From Cyclina sinensis (Eukaryota > Mollusca > Bivalvia > Venerida > Veneridae): DNA of 64,000 bases. The notes beneath the pieces were generated by a model. It saw nothing but the letters and a program-made list of their open reading frames with translations. It was not told the origin of the DNA and searched no databases. This document shows, in pieces, positions 1 through 11,880 of this stretch. The stretch lies in NCBI GenBank assembly GCA_012932295.1, contig JAAONU010000006.1, positions 24,764,882-24,828,881 of the forward strand, given 5' to 3'. Every line of letters begins with the position of its first letter. Position 1 is the first letter of the stretch. A program made the translations under genes and the position numbers.

Positions 1-599
1 CCAATCAATCGAATGTTACATTTTAAGAGTGTTTGTTTCCACCATCGCTTTTGATAGATGTTATTTTAAGAAATACAATACTCCGTCACAGGACAAAATG
101 AAATCATGCTTGCGTAATACTTGTTTTGATGATTGGTTTGTTCAGTGTTTTTTTCTGTTCTGTTATCATGTTTTCCATTAAGGGCAGAATTAATACATTC
201 TATGAGACTGCTTGCTAGGAGAACCGCTCGCCCCCAAAATTGTTTACAGTCATGAAATATTCCATCACAGGACAAAGTTGTGTACACCAAGATGCTTCTA
301 TTGACAGAAAAAAACATGGTTATTACGTAATACTTGAAATGATGCACTGATAAAAAGTAATGGATTTTGCAGCCTCATGTTCTGAGAATGTTGAAAAACG
401 CCCACTAACTGTCCTTTGCACGGTACAGGGTGATTTTGTTCTAAACTGTTCTACTTATATCAACTAGAGACTGCACTATTGAATTATGAAGCTAGTTTCT
501 ATCATTAAGCAGATATAAAGCCTCATAGAAAGCAATCTTGAATAATCAAACTGTTAGATTGTCGTTGAAATGCCACACGGTCATATTGTTTTAAACGGC

Positions 600-830
600 G
601 CTATGAAACCAACGTCATCATAAAACTGTCCTATATTAGATACATAAGCTAAATTAAATAAAGTTTGTCCAAATATAGCAACAACTGTGTTGTGACGAAG
701 ACGTGATGTCACCAAGTAATCTTTTTTTTTGTTACGTCATCAACGTCATCATTAAACTGACCCACGTTAGAAACATAAGCGAAGTGAAACATTTTTGTCC
801 AAGTATGGGAACAATTGTTTTTGTAAATCT
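600..830. repeat. Diverged tandem duplication, period about 129 bp
   Basis: The block starting near 608 (cgtcatcataaaactg, then a 'gtccaaatatagcaacaa' stretch) is repeated from about 737 with many substitutions. The order and spacing of the shared words are kept. No coding frame spans both copies. It looks like an old local duplication. Confidence 0.6.
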
Positions 831-1314
831 ATATAAATGTTACATGTGTTTTGAATTAAAAGCGGCATTCATATGTAGAATTTGTTCAATTCTGATCAGT
901 TATATGGAAAAAAAGTGAAATTTGTAATAAATCCTTTTAACATTGAAATCTTACAATCCTAGCAAATTATAAAGAATCCAGGGACAGAAAGTACACATTT
1001 TATGGCACAAACTGAATTTTGAATTAATTTAATAAAATAGTACAATTATACCAAAACATTGTTTACTGACATCTTACAATTATATTGCTTAATACTTTAT
1101 CCTGCCACCCTAAATATAAGACAAACTTAGACAACAAAACTTGTTTGGAACTCTATCTCAATTACCAGCTAACAGTTCTATACATGAAATAATTCAGTAT
1201 GAATGCAGCAATGAAAATGGGATTATTTAGTCAATATCTCACACTGAATAAAATACATCAATACCACCGTATCACTCCCTAGAGACCGCTATCTTGAGGT
1301 GCTTCTATACCTTA

Positions 1315-1445
1315 GATTCTGATTAGTGAAAAGAGTTTTTGTTACAGTTGTTTCATCTGGCTGCTTTATGCCACAATTAGATCCTTACTTTTGATTAGAA
1401 TTTTTTTATAGCTGTTCCATCCACCTGCTTTACAAAAGAGAATCT
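1315..1445. repeat. Degenerate 72-bp tandem duplication
   Basis: A segment beginning 'ctgattagtg' near 1318 and continuing to 'ctgctttatg' recurs diverged from about 1391, ending 'ctgctttaca'. It lies just upstream of the 54-bp array and may be an older product of the same local instability. The similarity is modest. Confidence 0.4.
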
Positions 1446-1526
1446 TTGACCAGAGGCGAATGTGATACAATACAGCCAATTTATATCACAAAGCTCTATC
1501 GTAATTACACAGACACCGCTAACAAG

Positions 1527-1912
1527 TGATCTGTTCAAAAAAGGCACTCGTGTTGTAATAAAATGCTATATTTTATGTATTGTCATGTTCAAAAAAGCCA
1601 GTGGTGTTGTAATAAAATGTTATATTTTATGTATTGTCATGTTCAAAAAAGCCAGTGGTGTTGTAATAAAATGCTATATTTTATGTATTGTCATGTTCAA
1701 AAATGCCAGTGGTGTTGTAATAAAATGTTATATTTTATGTATTGTCATGTTCAAAAAAGCCAGTGGTGTTGTAATAAAATGTTATATTTTATGTATTGTC
1801 ATGTTCAAAAATGCCAGTGGTGTTGTAATAAAATGCTATATTTTATGTATTGTCATGTTCAAAAATGCAAGTGGTGTTGTAATAAAATGCTATATTTTAT
1901 GTATTGTCATAG
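1527..1912. repeat. 54-bp minisatellite, about seven copies
   Basis: The word tgtcatgttc recurs at 1581, 1635, 1689, 1743, 1797 and 1851, with a last partial match at 1905, so the period is exactly 54 bp. Copies differ by single bases (ctata/ttata, aaaaaagcc/aaaaatgcc). Because 54 is a multiple of three, the array produces long open frames with an 18-residue repeat. These frames start at non-ATG codons or inside the array and look incidental. Confidence 0.9.
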
Positions 1913-2120
1913 TACTGTGCTATATGTTTACATATTATACAGACAATAGAATTGTATCTGAACACTTAAAACACAAATCTGGCTCCTAAACAGAGATCTA
2001 GATAAATGAAAATGAAGCAAAGTAAAGGATTTAGTGGATATTTACGAGAATGCATTGAATTGGGGGAGGTCAAATACAAATTTATTTTTTCTGCTAAGGA
2101 GAAAAGACAGTCTGAAAGTA

Positions 2121-3265
2121 AAAGAAGAGGGCCATGATGGCCCTAGATCGCTCACCTGAGTATTTTGGCTGTAGGTTTGCAGTTAAGCAGTATTTCATGT
2201 TTTAATTGAAAATATGTAAGTAATGTAAATATAAATATGTAAATATGTAAAATATCAGTCAATAAAGAAAGGCTCTATGACAGAAAGTTGAAATATCTAT
2301 CATAAGCTATGGTGACCTTGACCTTGACCATGTGACCTAAAACCCTACTCATGGGTAGAGCTCCATGCAAGGATCCTATATATCGAATATCAAAGATATT
2401 GGTTTTTAAATGAAGGCTCTATGAGGTACACTATGTAAACCTATTTTTAGACTCGGTGACCTTTAACCTAATCTAATAATTCGAAAAAGCTTGATAAGCT
2501 TGTTTCATACCAAATCTTAGATCTCAGGGCCTTGTGGTTTCAGACAAGAAGATTTTTAAAGTTTCACTATATAAGCCTATGTAAAATCAATTGACCCCCG
2601 GGGCAGGGCCAAATTTGACCCCAGGTGTATAATTTGAACAAAGTTGGTAGAGGTCCACAAGACAATGCTACATACCAAATCTTAAGGCCCAGGTCCTTGT
2701 GATTTCAGACAAGAAGATTTTCAAAGTTTCACTATGTTACATAAGTTGACCCCCTGGGGCGGGGCCAAATTTGATCCCAGGGGCATAATTTGAACAAACT
2801 TGTTAGAGGTTCACAAAACAATGCTACATACCAAATCTTAAGGCTCAGGGCCTTGTGGTTTCAGACAAGATGATTTTTAAAGTTTCACTATATAAGCCTA
2901 TGTAAAATCAATTGACCCCCGGGTAGGAGCCAAATTTGACCCCAGGGGCATAATTTGAACAAAATTGATAGAGATCCACTAGACAATGCCACTTACCAAA
3001 TCTTAAGACACAGGGCCTTTTGGTTTGAGACAAGAAGATTTTCAAAGTTTTTGCATTAAGTTGTCATAGCAACCAGAGTTCTTGATGGAATTGAATACTT
3101 TGAACAACTTTGGTAGAGCTTCATGCAAGTAACATCCCAGGCAAGTTTCATCAAATTTGGCGCAGAGGTTTCAGAGGAGATGTCGTTTGAATGAAATTGT
3201 TGATGGACGACGGACAAAGACCGGTCACAATAGCCCACCATGAGCCAAAGGCTCAGGTGAGCTAA
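2121..3265 (+). mobile_element. Pearl-like non-autonomous element with four core repeats
   Basis: The left end carries a near-palindrome (agggccatgatggccct, 2128-2144) followed by gctcacctgag. The right end carries the reverse complement ctcaggtgagc (3252-3262), giving 11-bp inverted subterminal repeats. Between them the word accaaatctta recurs near 2509, 2673, 2830 and 2995, marking core repeats of about 157-165 bp. A GACGGAC tract (about 3207-3217) precedes the right end. This order (left region, tandem core of about 160 bp, GACGG-type tract, short right end) matches the pearl elements described in bivalves, thought to be Helitron/Helentron-like non-autonomous elements. No transposase is encoded. 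The family name is inference from architecture. Confidence 0.7.
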
Positions 3266-3784
3266 AAATCATGTCATATCGGAATATTAATTTTGTTACG
3301 ACATTGAAATTGACTTGAATATTTATGATCCATTGTTGCTTTTTTGGAGTAAATTATCTGACCGTTTATTATATAATGTTATTTGAGAAAATGTTTTTAC
3401 CAAAGACACCTAAATCTGCTTTTTTTTTTCAGCAGAGATTATCGTTTATCTTCAAAATCTGCAAGGCGGTTTATGTGACATGCGCTTCAATCATTCACGA
3501 AAATGCAAGTGATAAGTTACACAAGATTGCCTTGGAAGATCAATGAAAGGTGCGGTTAATTTATTAGATATGTTACAAAACTCGGAAAGTCATTGTCCGG
3601 TTGAAAACATTCAGTTTCTCCTACGCAAATGTTATTGACAGAAATATGTTCTAAGTTCCAGACCTGATACTATTTTAAGTATAACTATAACTATGTAACA
3701 AGAAAAAAAAGGAACAAGAACAAAAAAAAAAAGAAATAAATAATAATCGAGAGGCCTTGTCGGCTTGATACTTTATACAACCTG
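3266..3784. other. Spacer between pearl-like element and LINE; A-rich tract
   Basis: No gene is seen. An A-rich stretch with runs of A broken by single G or C lies at about 3700-3750. It sits beyond the LINE 3' end but is A-rich on the plus strand, so it is not a poly(A) tail of the minus-strand LINE. Confidence 0.4.
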
Positions 3785-3839
3785 TCAGTCAGTCCTTAAT
3801 AAAGTGGATTTTATTTAAACCAGATGTTGCTCACAGAAT

Positions 3840-4508
3840 TCAGTCAGGCAGCTTACTTAAAATGTATTCAAAATTCTGTTGAAAATAAAGTGATTTTTGG
3901 TTCCTTTTACAAATAAATTTCCATGTACATAGTTTGTGTTTAAGATAGCATTTAAAATTAACTAAATTCAGACAATTATGTGAATTAGCTTGGAACTTTG
4001 TTTTATAAATAAAATATTTTATTAGGATAGAAATAAATCCCCCTCCTAAAGAATTTGAATCCACAGAAAAAATAAATAATTTGAAATTATTTTCGAAATT
4101 CATATTACACTGATCTTGAAACCATTTATAGACCTGACATATGAACCGTTGAATTATTCCACAGTTATAAAATAAATGATGTATGGTCTCTGGTTCTGAT
4201 CTACAATACGAACAAAGATCATTTTCTAATTTATTTATTTTAAACAAAATCGAGTTTGTTACAATAATTTTTGTGTTTAATTTGAACTGAAAGTCTCTAA
4301 GTTTTATTTCATGTATTTCTTCTAATCTTTTACAAACTTTTAGATATTCTTTTTCTCTGATATCGCCTAATTCTTGAAACCATTTGGTTGGCAAGGCAGT
4401 TAATCTAGTTTTTGCCATAACTTCATAAAAAACTTTACAACCTTTTTCATTTTTTATCAAATTCTTAACATATGGATTCATGTTTAGATTACTTTTATAA
4501 TGACTCAC
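3840..4508 (-). pseudogene. LINE ORF2 C-terminal segment with zinc knuckle
   Basis: This segment lies in the same frame and directly after the stop at 4511-4509. It opens with GTG rather than ATG and is a continuation of ORF2, not a separate gene. Counting from 4508, a motif of the form C99-x2-C102-x7-H110-x5-C116 matches the reverse-transcriptase-associated zinc-binding domain at the C terminus of many L1/Tx1-type ORF2 proteins. A cluster of Trp, Phe and Lys residues follows, and the frame ends at 3840. About 222 residues are open. With the upstream part the reading frame totals about 1,264 codons, a normal length for ORF2. Only the one stop interrupts it. Confidence 0.82.
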
Positions 4509-7500
4509 TTAAGTTTTATTATCATTTATAATCGTTTTCCAGGAGTTGGGGATTCTATTGAGCACTCTATAGTAATCTAAAAAAGTTCCGTTGACATTAT
4601 ATTTTCTTTTGAAGTTGTTAAAACTATAAAAAGTTCCTTCTGTATTTAATAAGTCTATTACATAAATAACATTTTTATCATACCATTGTTTTAAAAACAG
4701 ATTTTTGTCAGAAAGATTGTCATTATGCCACAACGGCGATAACAATATATCAGTTAAACTACTAATTTCCACTGTTTTACAGAAATAGGACCAGCTTATC
4801 AAAACATCTTTCCAAAAAGGGTTTATCATTTCTACAGCCTTAATTTTAGAATAATTGGAACCATGTTTAATAAGTTCAACAACGTTAAAGTTAGTTAAAG
4901 TGAACCAATTTTCCTCTTCTGACCTCAGTAACAGTTTTCTCAACCAATTTATCTTCAGACTGTCAATAAAGATTTTCAAATTAATCATACCTAGTCCACC
5001 ATGTTTAATGTTTCTGGTAACAGTATCGCGTTTTATTCTATCCGGACCATTATTCCACAAAAACTTGTAAAATATCGTTTCTAACGTTTTGATTATATCC
5101 GTCGGAGGATTTGGCAAAGCCATAAATAAATGTACAAATTTTGAAAACACTAATGATTTTATGACAGTTATTTTTCCAAACAATGTTAAATTTCTTTTTG
5201 ACCAAATTTTTAATAAACGTCTGCATTTTGCTAAAATTTCAATACCATTAATATCCCATATATTTACAACTGAACCTGTAAAATTTACCCCCAAAATTTT
5301 TATTGGACCCTTTGTCCAGTCTAGCGGTACCTCATTACATAATTTCAAGTCAGAATCTTTTAACGAACCAATCCACATTGCTTTTGTTTTTTCTACGTTT
5401 ATTTTTAGACCGGACATGTTATGGAATTGATGTAAAGTTGCAAGACAGCTTTTAAGAGATAGTTCAGATCCATCAAGAAATATTTGAGTATCGTCTGCAT
5501 ATTGGGTCAATTTATGTTCATTGTTATATATACGTATACCAGATATATCGTTATTATTTCTAATCATTTTACCAAGAATTTCTGCACATAAAATAAAAAT
5601 ATAAGGAGAAATTGGATCACCTTGTCGGCAACCACGGGATAGCTTGAAAAAATTTGACATATGTCCATTTTGTAAAATACAAGATTCCGATCCATTTTGA
5701 AATAATTTTATCCATTTTTTAAAAGATTCCCCAAACTTATAATAATGTAAAACTTTGTGAATAAATTTCCAAGAAACAGTGTCGAAAGCTTGTTGAAAAT
5801 CTATTGAAAGTAATAACCCTGGAATGTTTTGAGACTCTGTTTCAAAAAGAATATCATATAACAGACGTAGATTTTCCCCTATAAAACGCCCTGCTATAAA
5901 TCCTTTTTGGTCTGTATGAATTATTTTGTCAAGAATTTTTTTTAGTCTGTTGGCTATAGCTGAAGACGCAAGTTTATAAATAACATTCAATAATGAAATC
6001 GGACGCCAGTTTTTAAGTAACGTTTTATCTTTGTTTGGTTTGGGCAAACAGCTAATAATACCTTGTTTTTGCGAGACGGCTAGTGACCCATAATTATAGC
6101 TGTAATTTAAAGACTTAAGAATAAAAAATTTTAAATCATTCCAAAAAAATTTAAAAAATTCTGCCGTATAGCCGTCTAAACCTGGACTTTTTTCATTTTT
6201 CATACTATCTAAAGCTTCCTTTAACTCTTCAATAGTCAACTCTCCTTCCATTTGTTTAGAATCTTCATCTGTTAAAGCAGACATGTTTGGGCCAATAGCC
6301 TCTTCTAATGGTTTGTCGTCAGTGACATGTATATCTGTATAAAGTGTACTGTAAAATTCTTTTTGATAAGTCAGTATTTCTTCTGTTGATTCATATTCGT
6401 TACCGTCATTATCTACTAATCTAAATATAGTTTTATTTATAAAATTTCTTTTTTCTAGACCAAAAAAATATTTTGTTGGTTTCTCACCCAAACTTTCATA
6501 TCTGCATTTAGATCTAATCCTCACCCCTTCTAGCCTGCGATTTCTTAAATTCTGTAGTTCAGTTTTCTTATTTGCCAATTCCTCTAAATTCATATCATTA
6601 AAATTTGTGTTGACAAGTTTCTCTAAAATTATTATCCTGTCTTGAAGTTGTGTTTCTTGCTTTTGCTCTTTTTTCTTTTTTGTAGATGCATACTTAATTG
6701 TCTCCCCCCTTAAAACTACTAGAAAAGTCTCTAAAAATAACTGATCATTTATATTTAGTCCAGCAAATTCCGGGTTGTTTATATCACTTGACTGTTGTTC
6801 GTTACTATGAATATTTATCAAATCGTTTAAAACTCGTTTAACCAATGAAATATATTCTTGATCCTGAAGCAACGAGTTATTAAATTTCCAATAGCCTTTT
6901 CCTCCATGATTATCTGACAATTTCCATTTTAAAATGACCCCCGAATGGTCGGATCTGTAACCTGGTACTATTTTGCAGTGCGTAACAAAACTTTCAAAAT
7001 TATTATTTATAATAAAAAAATCTAAACGTGCGAATTTTCTATTAGGGTTAAATCTTTTCCATGTATATTCTCTATTGGATTCATTCTTTATTCTCCAAAT
7101 ATCACAAAAAACATTATTCTTCATAAAATTTATAACAACTTCCCTAGCCCTAGGATTATTGATATTAACATAATTTTCACAATCTACAAACGGATCTAGA
7201 ATCATATTCCAATCCCCGCATATTACGGCATACTCATTGTCAATTTCATTTATTTTAGTTATTAGGTTGTTGTAAAAAAGGGGCTTATCTTCATTTGGTC
7301 CGTAAATACAAGCTATTGTCATTCGTTTGTCTGAAATAAGTACATCTAGTATGATAAAATTACCTTCGATATCTCTATAAATGTTTTCAACTTTTTGTTC
7401 AAAAGTGTTCTGAAATAGAATCATCACACCTCGACTATTGCTGGTAAATGGGTTAATAAAAGCTTCGTATCCCCACTCTGACTTTACATATGAACATAAT

Positions 7501-7634
7501 TGTGGTGTTATATGAATGTCTTGTAAACAAATAATATCATATTTCTTTTCTCTGACATAGTGAAATAAATCCCTCCGTTTCTTAGTATTTCCAATTCCCT
7601 GACAATTCTGTGAGTATATAGTAATTTCAACCAT
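4509..7634 (-). pseudogene. LINE ORF2, endonuclease and reverse transcriptase part
   Basis: A 1,041-residue frame begins at ATG (7634-7632) and ends at TAA (4511-4509). The N-terminal part is an APE-type endonuclease: Asn10, LQDIH (37-41), YGPN (111-114), GDWN (140-143), ARLDFFII (202-209) and SDH (228-230). The usual Glu of the LQET-type motif is Asp39 here. A Lys/Glu-rich linker follows (about 310-380). The reverse transcriptase shows KSPGLDG (482-488), NWRPISLLN (542-550), SIDFQQAFDTV (610-620, catalytic Asp612), RQGDPISP (670-677) and YADD (712-715). All three catalytic aspartates are present. The LDW...KILGVNF block (771-785) is of the kind seen in Tx1/L1-type elements. The frame continues without shift into the downstream segment, so the TAA is probably a point mutation. 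Such a protein would nick target DNA and copy its own RNA in place. Confidence 0.88.
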
Positions 7635-7694
7635 CAGGCAATTTTAAAATGAGTTTCATATTAATACAGAAAAATGTTTTCATGGACTGACTGA

Positions 7695-8577
7695 AAAGTT
7701 TGTCGAAAGTCTCGCATAGAAAAATAAGTTTTTCATTTTTAGGATTCATATTGAATGTTTATATTGAACTTTTAAATAAAATGCTTGCAAAAAGTGAAAT
7801 TATAGTGAGAAGTAAGATAAATATAGATAGAAAACAGAATTGCATTGATATGCTATTTTATACACACACACACATCCTTTTGAAAACTAAATACAAACAT
7901 TAAATTCAAAAATTAAAGCTTTCATATAATAACTGAAATTATTCCAAAACTATATCCAAGCTCTCTTTTGATCTTATATTCGTTCCCTTTGTTATTGCTA
8001 CTAAACACAATTTCATTTAAATGGAAAAAAGAAAAAAGATATCCAAAATAAAATATAACAAAAGAAATTTGACACTAATATATAAAACCAGAATTGGTAA
8101 TAGATTTAGTAACCATGTACCTATTTCGAAATTTATGACTTTATATTTATACAGTAACACCGGTAATAAACGGAAGTAAACAAATGCACGTGTTAAATAT
8201 AAATAAACGTGTAAACAAACTCATAGGACTGTCAAAATTAATTATTATTAACAGTTTTCTACAAAATGTACACCCATATAACATATATATTCCCTTTATT
8301 ATTGCTACTAAATATAATTTCATTTAAATATGTTCTAAGTTTAAAAGTTATCGTACGTTCAATATCTTGAATGATATTTTTATATTAGCTTTTATCATAA
8401 GGATTAGAGATTTAGTTTTTATTTAACAAACATTCACTGACGTTTTGAGCTCTGATTAACATTGTTACTGGAATTTAAAGGGACACGCCCTTCAATTAAC
8501 ATGATATACCGCATATTTATTAGCTCATTTGTTAAAAACTGAAACAAATAGTTGACAATCTAAAGAAAAACATATCT
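7695..8577. other. Non-coding stretch with a 39-bp spaced direct repeat
   Basis: No gene is seen. A 39-bp segment beginning 'tccctttgttattgc' at 7984 recurs at 8291 with three differences, 307 bp apart. No retrotransposon domain lies between the copies, so a terminal-repeat interpretation is not supported. A short CACACA run lies near 7862. Confidence 0.5.
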
Positions 8578-8815
8578 TAAACAAGCGCTACGTTCGAAAG
8601 AACGCCATACCTCCGGGGGACCTTGATGACCCTGTGACATCTAAGTACGTCTGGTGGGTGGAGCACATCAAGGTGCATGCACCTGTGAAGTTTGGAAGGG
8701 GAAGGACATCTATGTTATGGTCAAGGTTAAAGTTTTGTGACAAACAGACAGACAGACGGACCAAAACAATATGCCCTCCCTCCAGTGGCATGAAAGTTCT
8801 TCTTTAGACATTAAA
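8578..8815 (+). mobile_element. Short pearl-like repeat, single-unit form
   Basis: It begins with aacaagcgct, close to the AACAAGAGC-like start seen in other repeats of this window. It ends with a GACAGACAGACGGAC tract (about 8746-8761), then 'aaaacaatatgccctcc'. The same closing order (tract, then aaacaatatg) ends the element at 14.6 kb. Imperfect inverted similarity exists between 'gaaagaacgccatacc' (8595-8610) and the right edge. No coding capacity is seen. Confidence 0.55.
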
Positions 8816-11499
8816 ACACCAGAAAAGCATTCTTTTGGAATAAATGGCTATCCTCCCCAAAAAGGATACAACAACATCTCCCTGTATTTAAAGCCTTATA
8901 AAAATGTTTTCAGTTTATCTGTTGAACTTAAAATGTTTTACTGACACCTTGGTATTTATTCATTCGATATAATTCATACATGATTTGAAAGAAAAGGAAA
9001 CATTTTTACTTTTAGGGCATGCCTCTTTAACTTACTGTGTGTTGTCTTTTGTACTTCAGATGAAGTAAATACCACCAAAATGTCAAAACATTATACAAAA
9101 TTCAAACGCCAAGCAGACTATACAAGTACTCTTATAAATTAAATAAAGTCAAACTCTATCCCTATACCATTGCCAGCTATGCTCATAATCAGAAATTCTG
9201 AATTCGAATTCCTATATCACATGACACAATGTATTTAACTCAGATAAGAAATCGATCTACTGTCTTACTTTGAATTTTTACATAAAGCTTTGGTTTAAAC
9301 GACTAATATTCATGCAATTTTCCATCGAATAACTTTTTTTCCGCGCAGAGTCACGTGACCGAGTAACATGATTGTTACGTATGTGATAGTAAGGAGTACT
9401 AGATATTTTTTGTTCAGCGAAAATACACTAACATAAACACTCACAAAAATGTCACTGGAGTAACAGGAATAATTATGATGGAAATCAGCCTGTTCCATAT
9501 TTAACTCTCCACTGTATTGTATACCAGATAATTTAGATCAAATTCTGACCTTTGGATTTTTCTAAATGACAAGGGCAAACCTGAATACTAACTTAACTCG
9601 TTCCAGTTTTATATGAAACGGCTATACAACAAAAAAATGGGAATAGGTATACATGTATTTCAGTTAAGATCGATTCTTTGTTTCCTGTCTCCAAGGTCGA
9701 CAAAAACTCCTACATAATGTGTGTTCCTGAATTTGATTATTTTTTGAGAACCTTAGTTTTCCCTTGGAATCTGTCGAGCATAAAAGCTTGAATTATGTAT
9801 GAATATGACACTCTCAATTACACGTTATGAGGCAACAGCTACATATTTATTGCAGCAAAATAGAGTGTAAACCAGGAGCAGCCTTAAATAACACATGTAC
9901 AATGCAACTGGAATGCGTTTCGATTAAGCGTAACCTTTTGAGAATATCCTCAATTACTTTTTAATGCACAATAACATTTTTTAGTCACATATTGTTTTTA
10001 TTTTAAATATTTTGCTAACAGATTCGGTTCTTGCAAAAAATTACTGTTTACCTTTGTAATAGTTTTTTTATGGAATGGCGTTTTTAACAAGAGCTGGCTA
10101 AAAAAAAACATACTGCTTATTGAAATATACATTTATATATGGTAATTACGGTGTTCAACATTCTTCTGTTTTTTGAATTACGAATCACTAATTTTACGAA
10201 TTAGTTTTATGAGTGGTTTTTTTCAAAGTATTAGCTTGTTGTCCTCTTATAGAATTATATCCGGCTTAGGTGTAAATCGTTTTGGGTCTGCCTATCACTG
10301 TAGTCTAGTCTTTATCATTATAGCAAATCATTGTTCTATCAAGACCCTTGACCTATAAACTGCATTGTACACATTCAAAAGGAAAGTCAGAAATATAGAA
10401 AGTGAGCTAAAAGTGTATATTAACGTCTTTGCCACCGTTGAAATGGGACAGATACAGTGTAATTATAAAGACCAATTTATCACTAAAGCAGCCGCTGGCA
10501 TGTAACTTAAATAATAACAGATCTAATTAATACTGATAAAAAACATCTTCATTTCCTTATCAGATGTATGGCACTTGTTTCTATAATGGTACTCTTGAAA
10601 ACAATCAAACTACAATATAGTTTTAGTGAGTAATGTATACTAATACACGTACAGGAAAAAAAGAAAAAAATCTTTTCTGTTAACAAAAACAAAAAATAAA
10701 ATAAAAAAATACCCCACCCACCCTAAAAAATGAAATAAAAATGAAGAGCCATGTAAAACACAGACAGGCGACAGAGACAATAAAAATAGAAAAACTTGAT
10801 ATAATAACGATTAAGTATAAAATAAACGTCCACTCAACAACCTTTAGGGAAATCTATAGTCATTACAAGAGATATATTTATAATATAATTAAAATATCTA
10901 TACAGTTTCAAAATGTCTATGCCATGTTTACAGTAAATGTCCCAGTCATAGAAACGTCTACAGATTTCCATGAAATGACTCTTTTCAGATGTAATCACTT
11001 CTTTGAAATGAGAATTTGCAAAACGTGTTCCTGCTAATGTGCAGTCATGGAGATATTCTCATTTTCTCACAAGGCTTTCATTTATTATTTATTATGGAAC
11101 GATACCTTGACAATTATCAATATATGCCCATGACACATTCTCGTTATTTTTTATTTGCGTCGCTTTGTGGATTCTTTTTACAGCAGGTTCGCTTTTTTTG
11201 CGTAGAAACGGTGTATTATACAAGAGCATTATTTTAATTACGTACACCTGGTAAAAGGAAGATACTGTAGTAAAATGTTTTGGCACACATTCGCTACATT
11301 CTGAATTTCACCGACTACGATTAATATGTAAGAATGTAGGTCAGTGGGTCAAGGTCTTTAAAACCAATTCTGAGAAGTCGATTTCTTTCCTCTAATTTTG
11401 ACAAAGTCTTAACACAATATATGGAAGTTTAAAAATTTTTATGAAATACTTCACAAGAACATTATCTTTAGGACCAGAATGAAATATTTGAAGAGCCAG
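8816..11499. other. Gene-free stretch
   Basis: No exon, RNA gene or clear repeat was recognised. The short open frames here lack conserved motifs. A single palindromic E-box octamer TCACGTGA sits at 9351-9358. An AACAAGAGC word near 10088 may be a remnant of a repeat end. Confidence 0.4.
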
Positions 11500-11880
11500 A
11501 AAGACAGAGGTTTAAAACCTTTTCTAAATCTATGTGTCACTAGGACGAAACCAAATTGGCCTAAATACATAATTTGAACAAAATTAGAAAAGGCCCTTTA
11601 GACTGTGCAACGAGCAAATTACGAAGTAGCAAATTTACGCTAGGTTGTATTTGAAAAGACTTTTTTTTTAATTTATGTAAAGAACGTGACAGACATGATG
11701 AAACCATACAATGAATAATCGCTGTAAAGGATTTACTAGACAATACTTAACACCAAATTTCATAGCTTTCCTTATACTGCATGCACTGAACAAATACGCC
11801 AATTTCACAGATTTCCATCGGGTTATAGAGGAGAAGGTTCATTTTAACCGAACTGTTGACAGACGATGAAACTTATATAC
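11500..11880 (+). mobile_element. Degraded pearl-like copy
   Basis: The segment around 11555-11600 (aaattggcc, cataatttgaacaaaatt, then 'gaaaaggccc') corresponds with mutations to the core repeat of the element at 2.1-3.3 kb. The end near 11815-11872 (a Gly/Arg-type ggttatagaggaga stretch, then gttgacagacgatg) corresponds to the right part of that element. The terminal inverted repeats are no longer recognisable. It is an old copy with no coding capacity. Confidence 0.5.

Larger units (their letters stand above)
3785..7694 (-). mobile_element. Tx1/L1-like non-LTR retrotransposon, nearly intact ORF2
   Basis: The minus strand encodes an ORF2-type polyprotein in one frame from 7634 to 3840: apurinic-like endonuclease, reverse transcriptase, then a C-terminal zinc knuckle. 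The layout resembles the L1/Tx1 group of LINEs. A single in-frame TAA at 4511-4509 splits it. No ORF1 is visible upstream on the minus strand, so the copy is either 5'-truncated very near the ORF2 start or never had one. A possible AATAAA signal lies on the minus strand at 3815-3810, just past the stop. The outer limits are set provisionally at an 11-bp inverted match (3785-3795 and 7684-7694); no target-site duplication was found. Clade assignment is inference from motifs. Confidence 0.85.

Noticed and set aside
1462..1989. 175-codon plus-strand frame, and an overlapping 128-codon frame, with 18-residue repeats
   Set aside because: They exist because a 54-bp minisatellite is a multiple of three. 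The long frame starts at GTG, and two different frames are open over the same DNA.
7984..8329. Pair of terminal repeats of a small LTR element
   Set aside because: The 39-bp copies lack TG...CA ends, and no primer site or retroviral-type domain lies between them.
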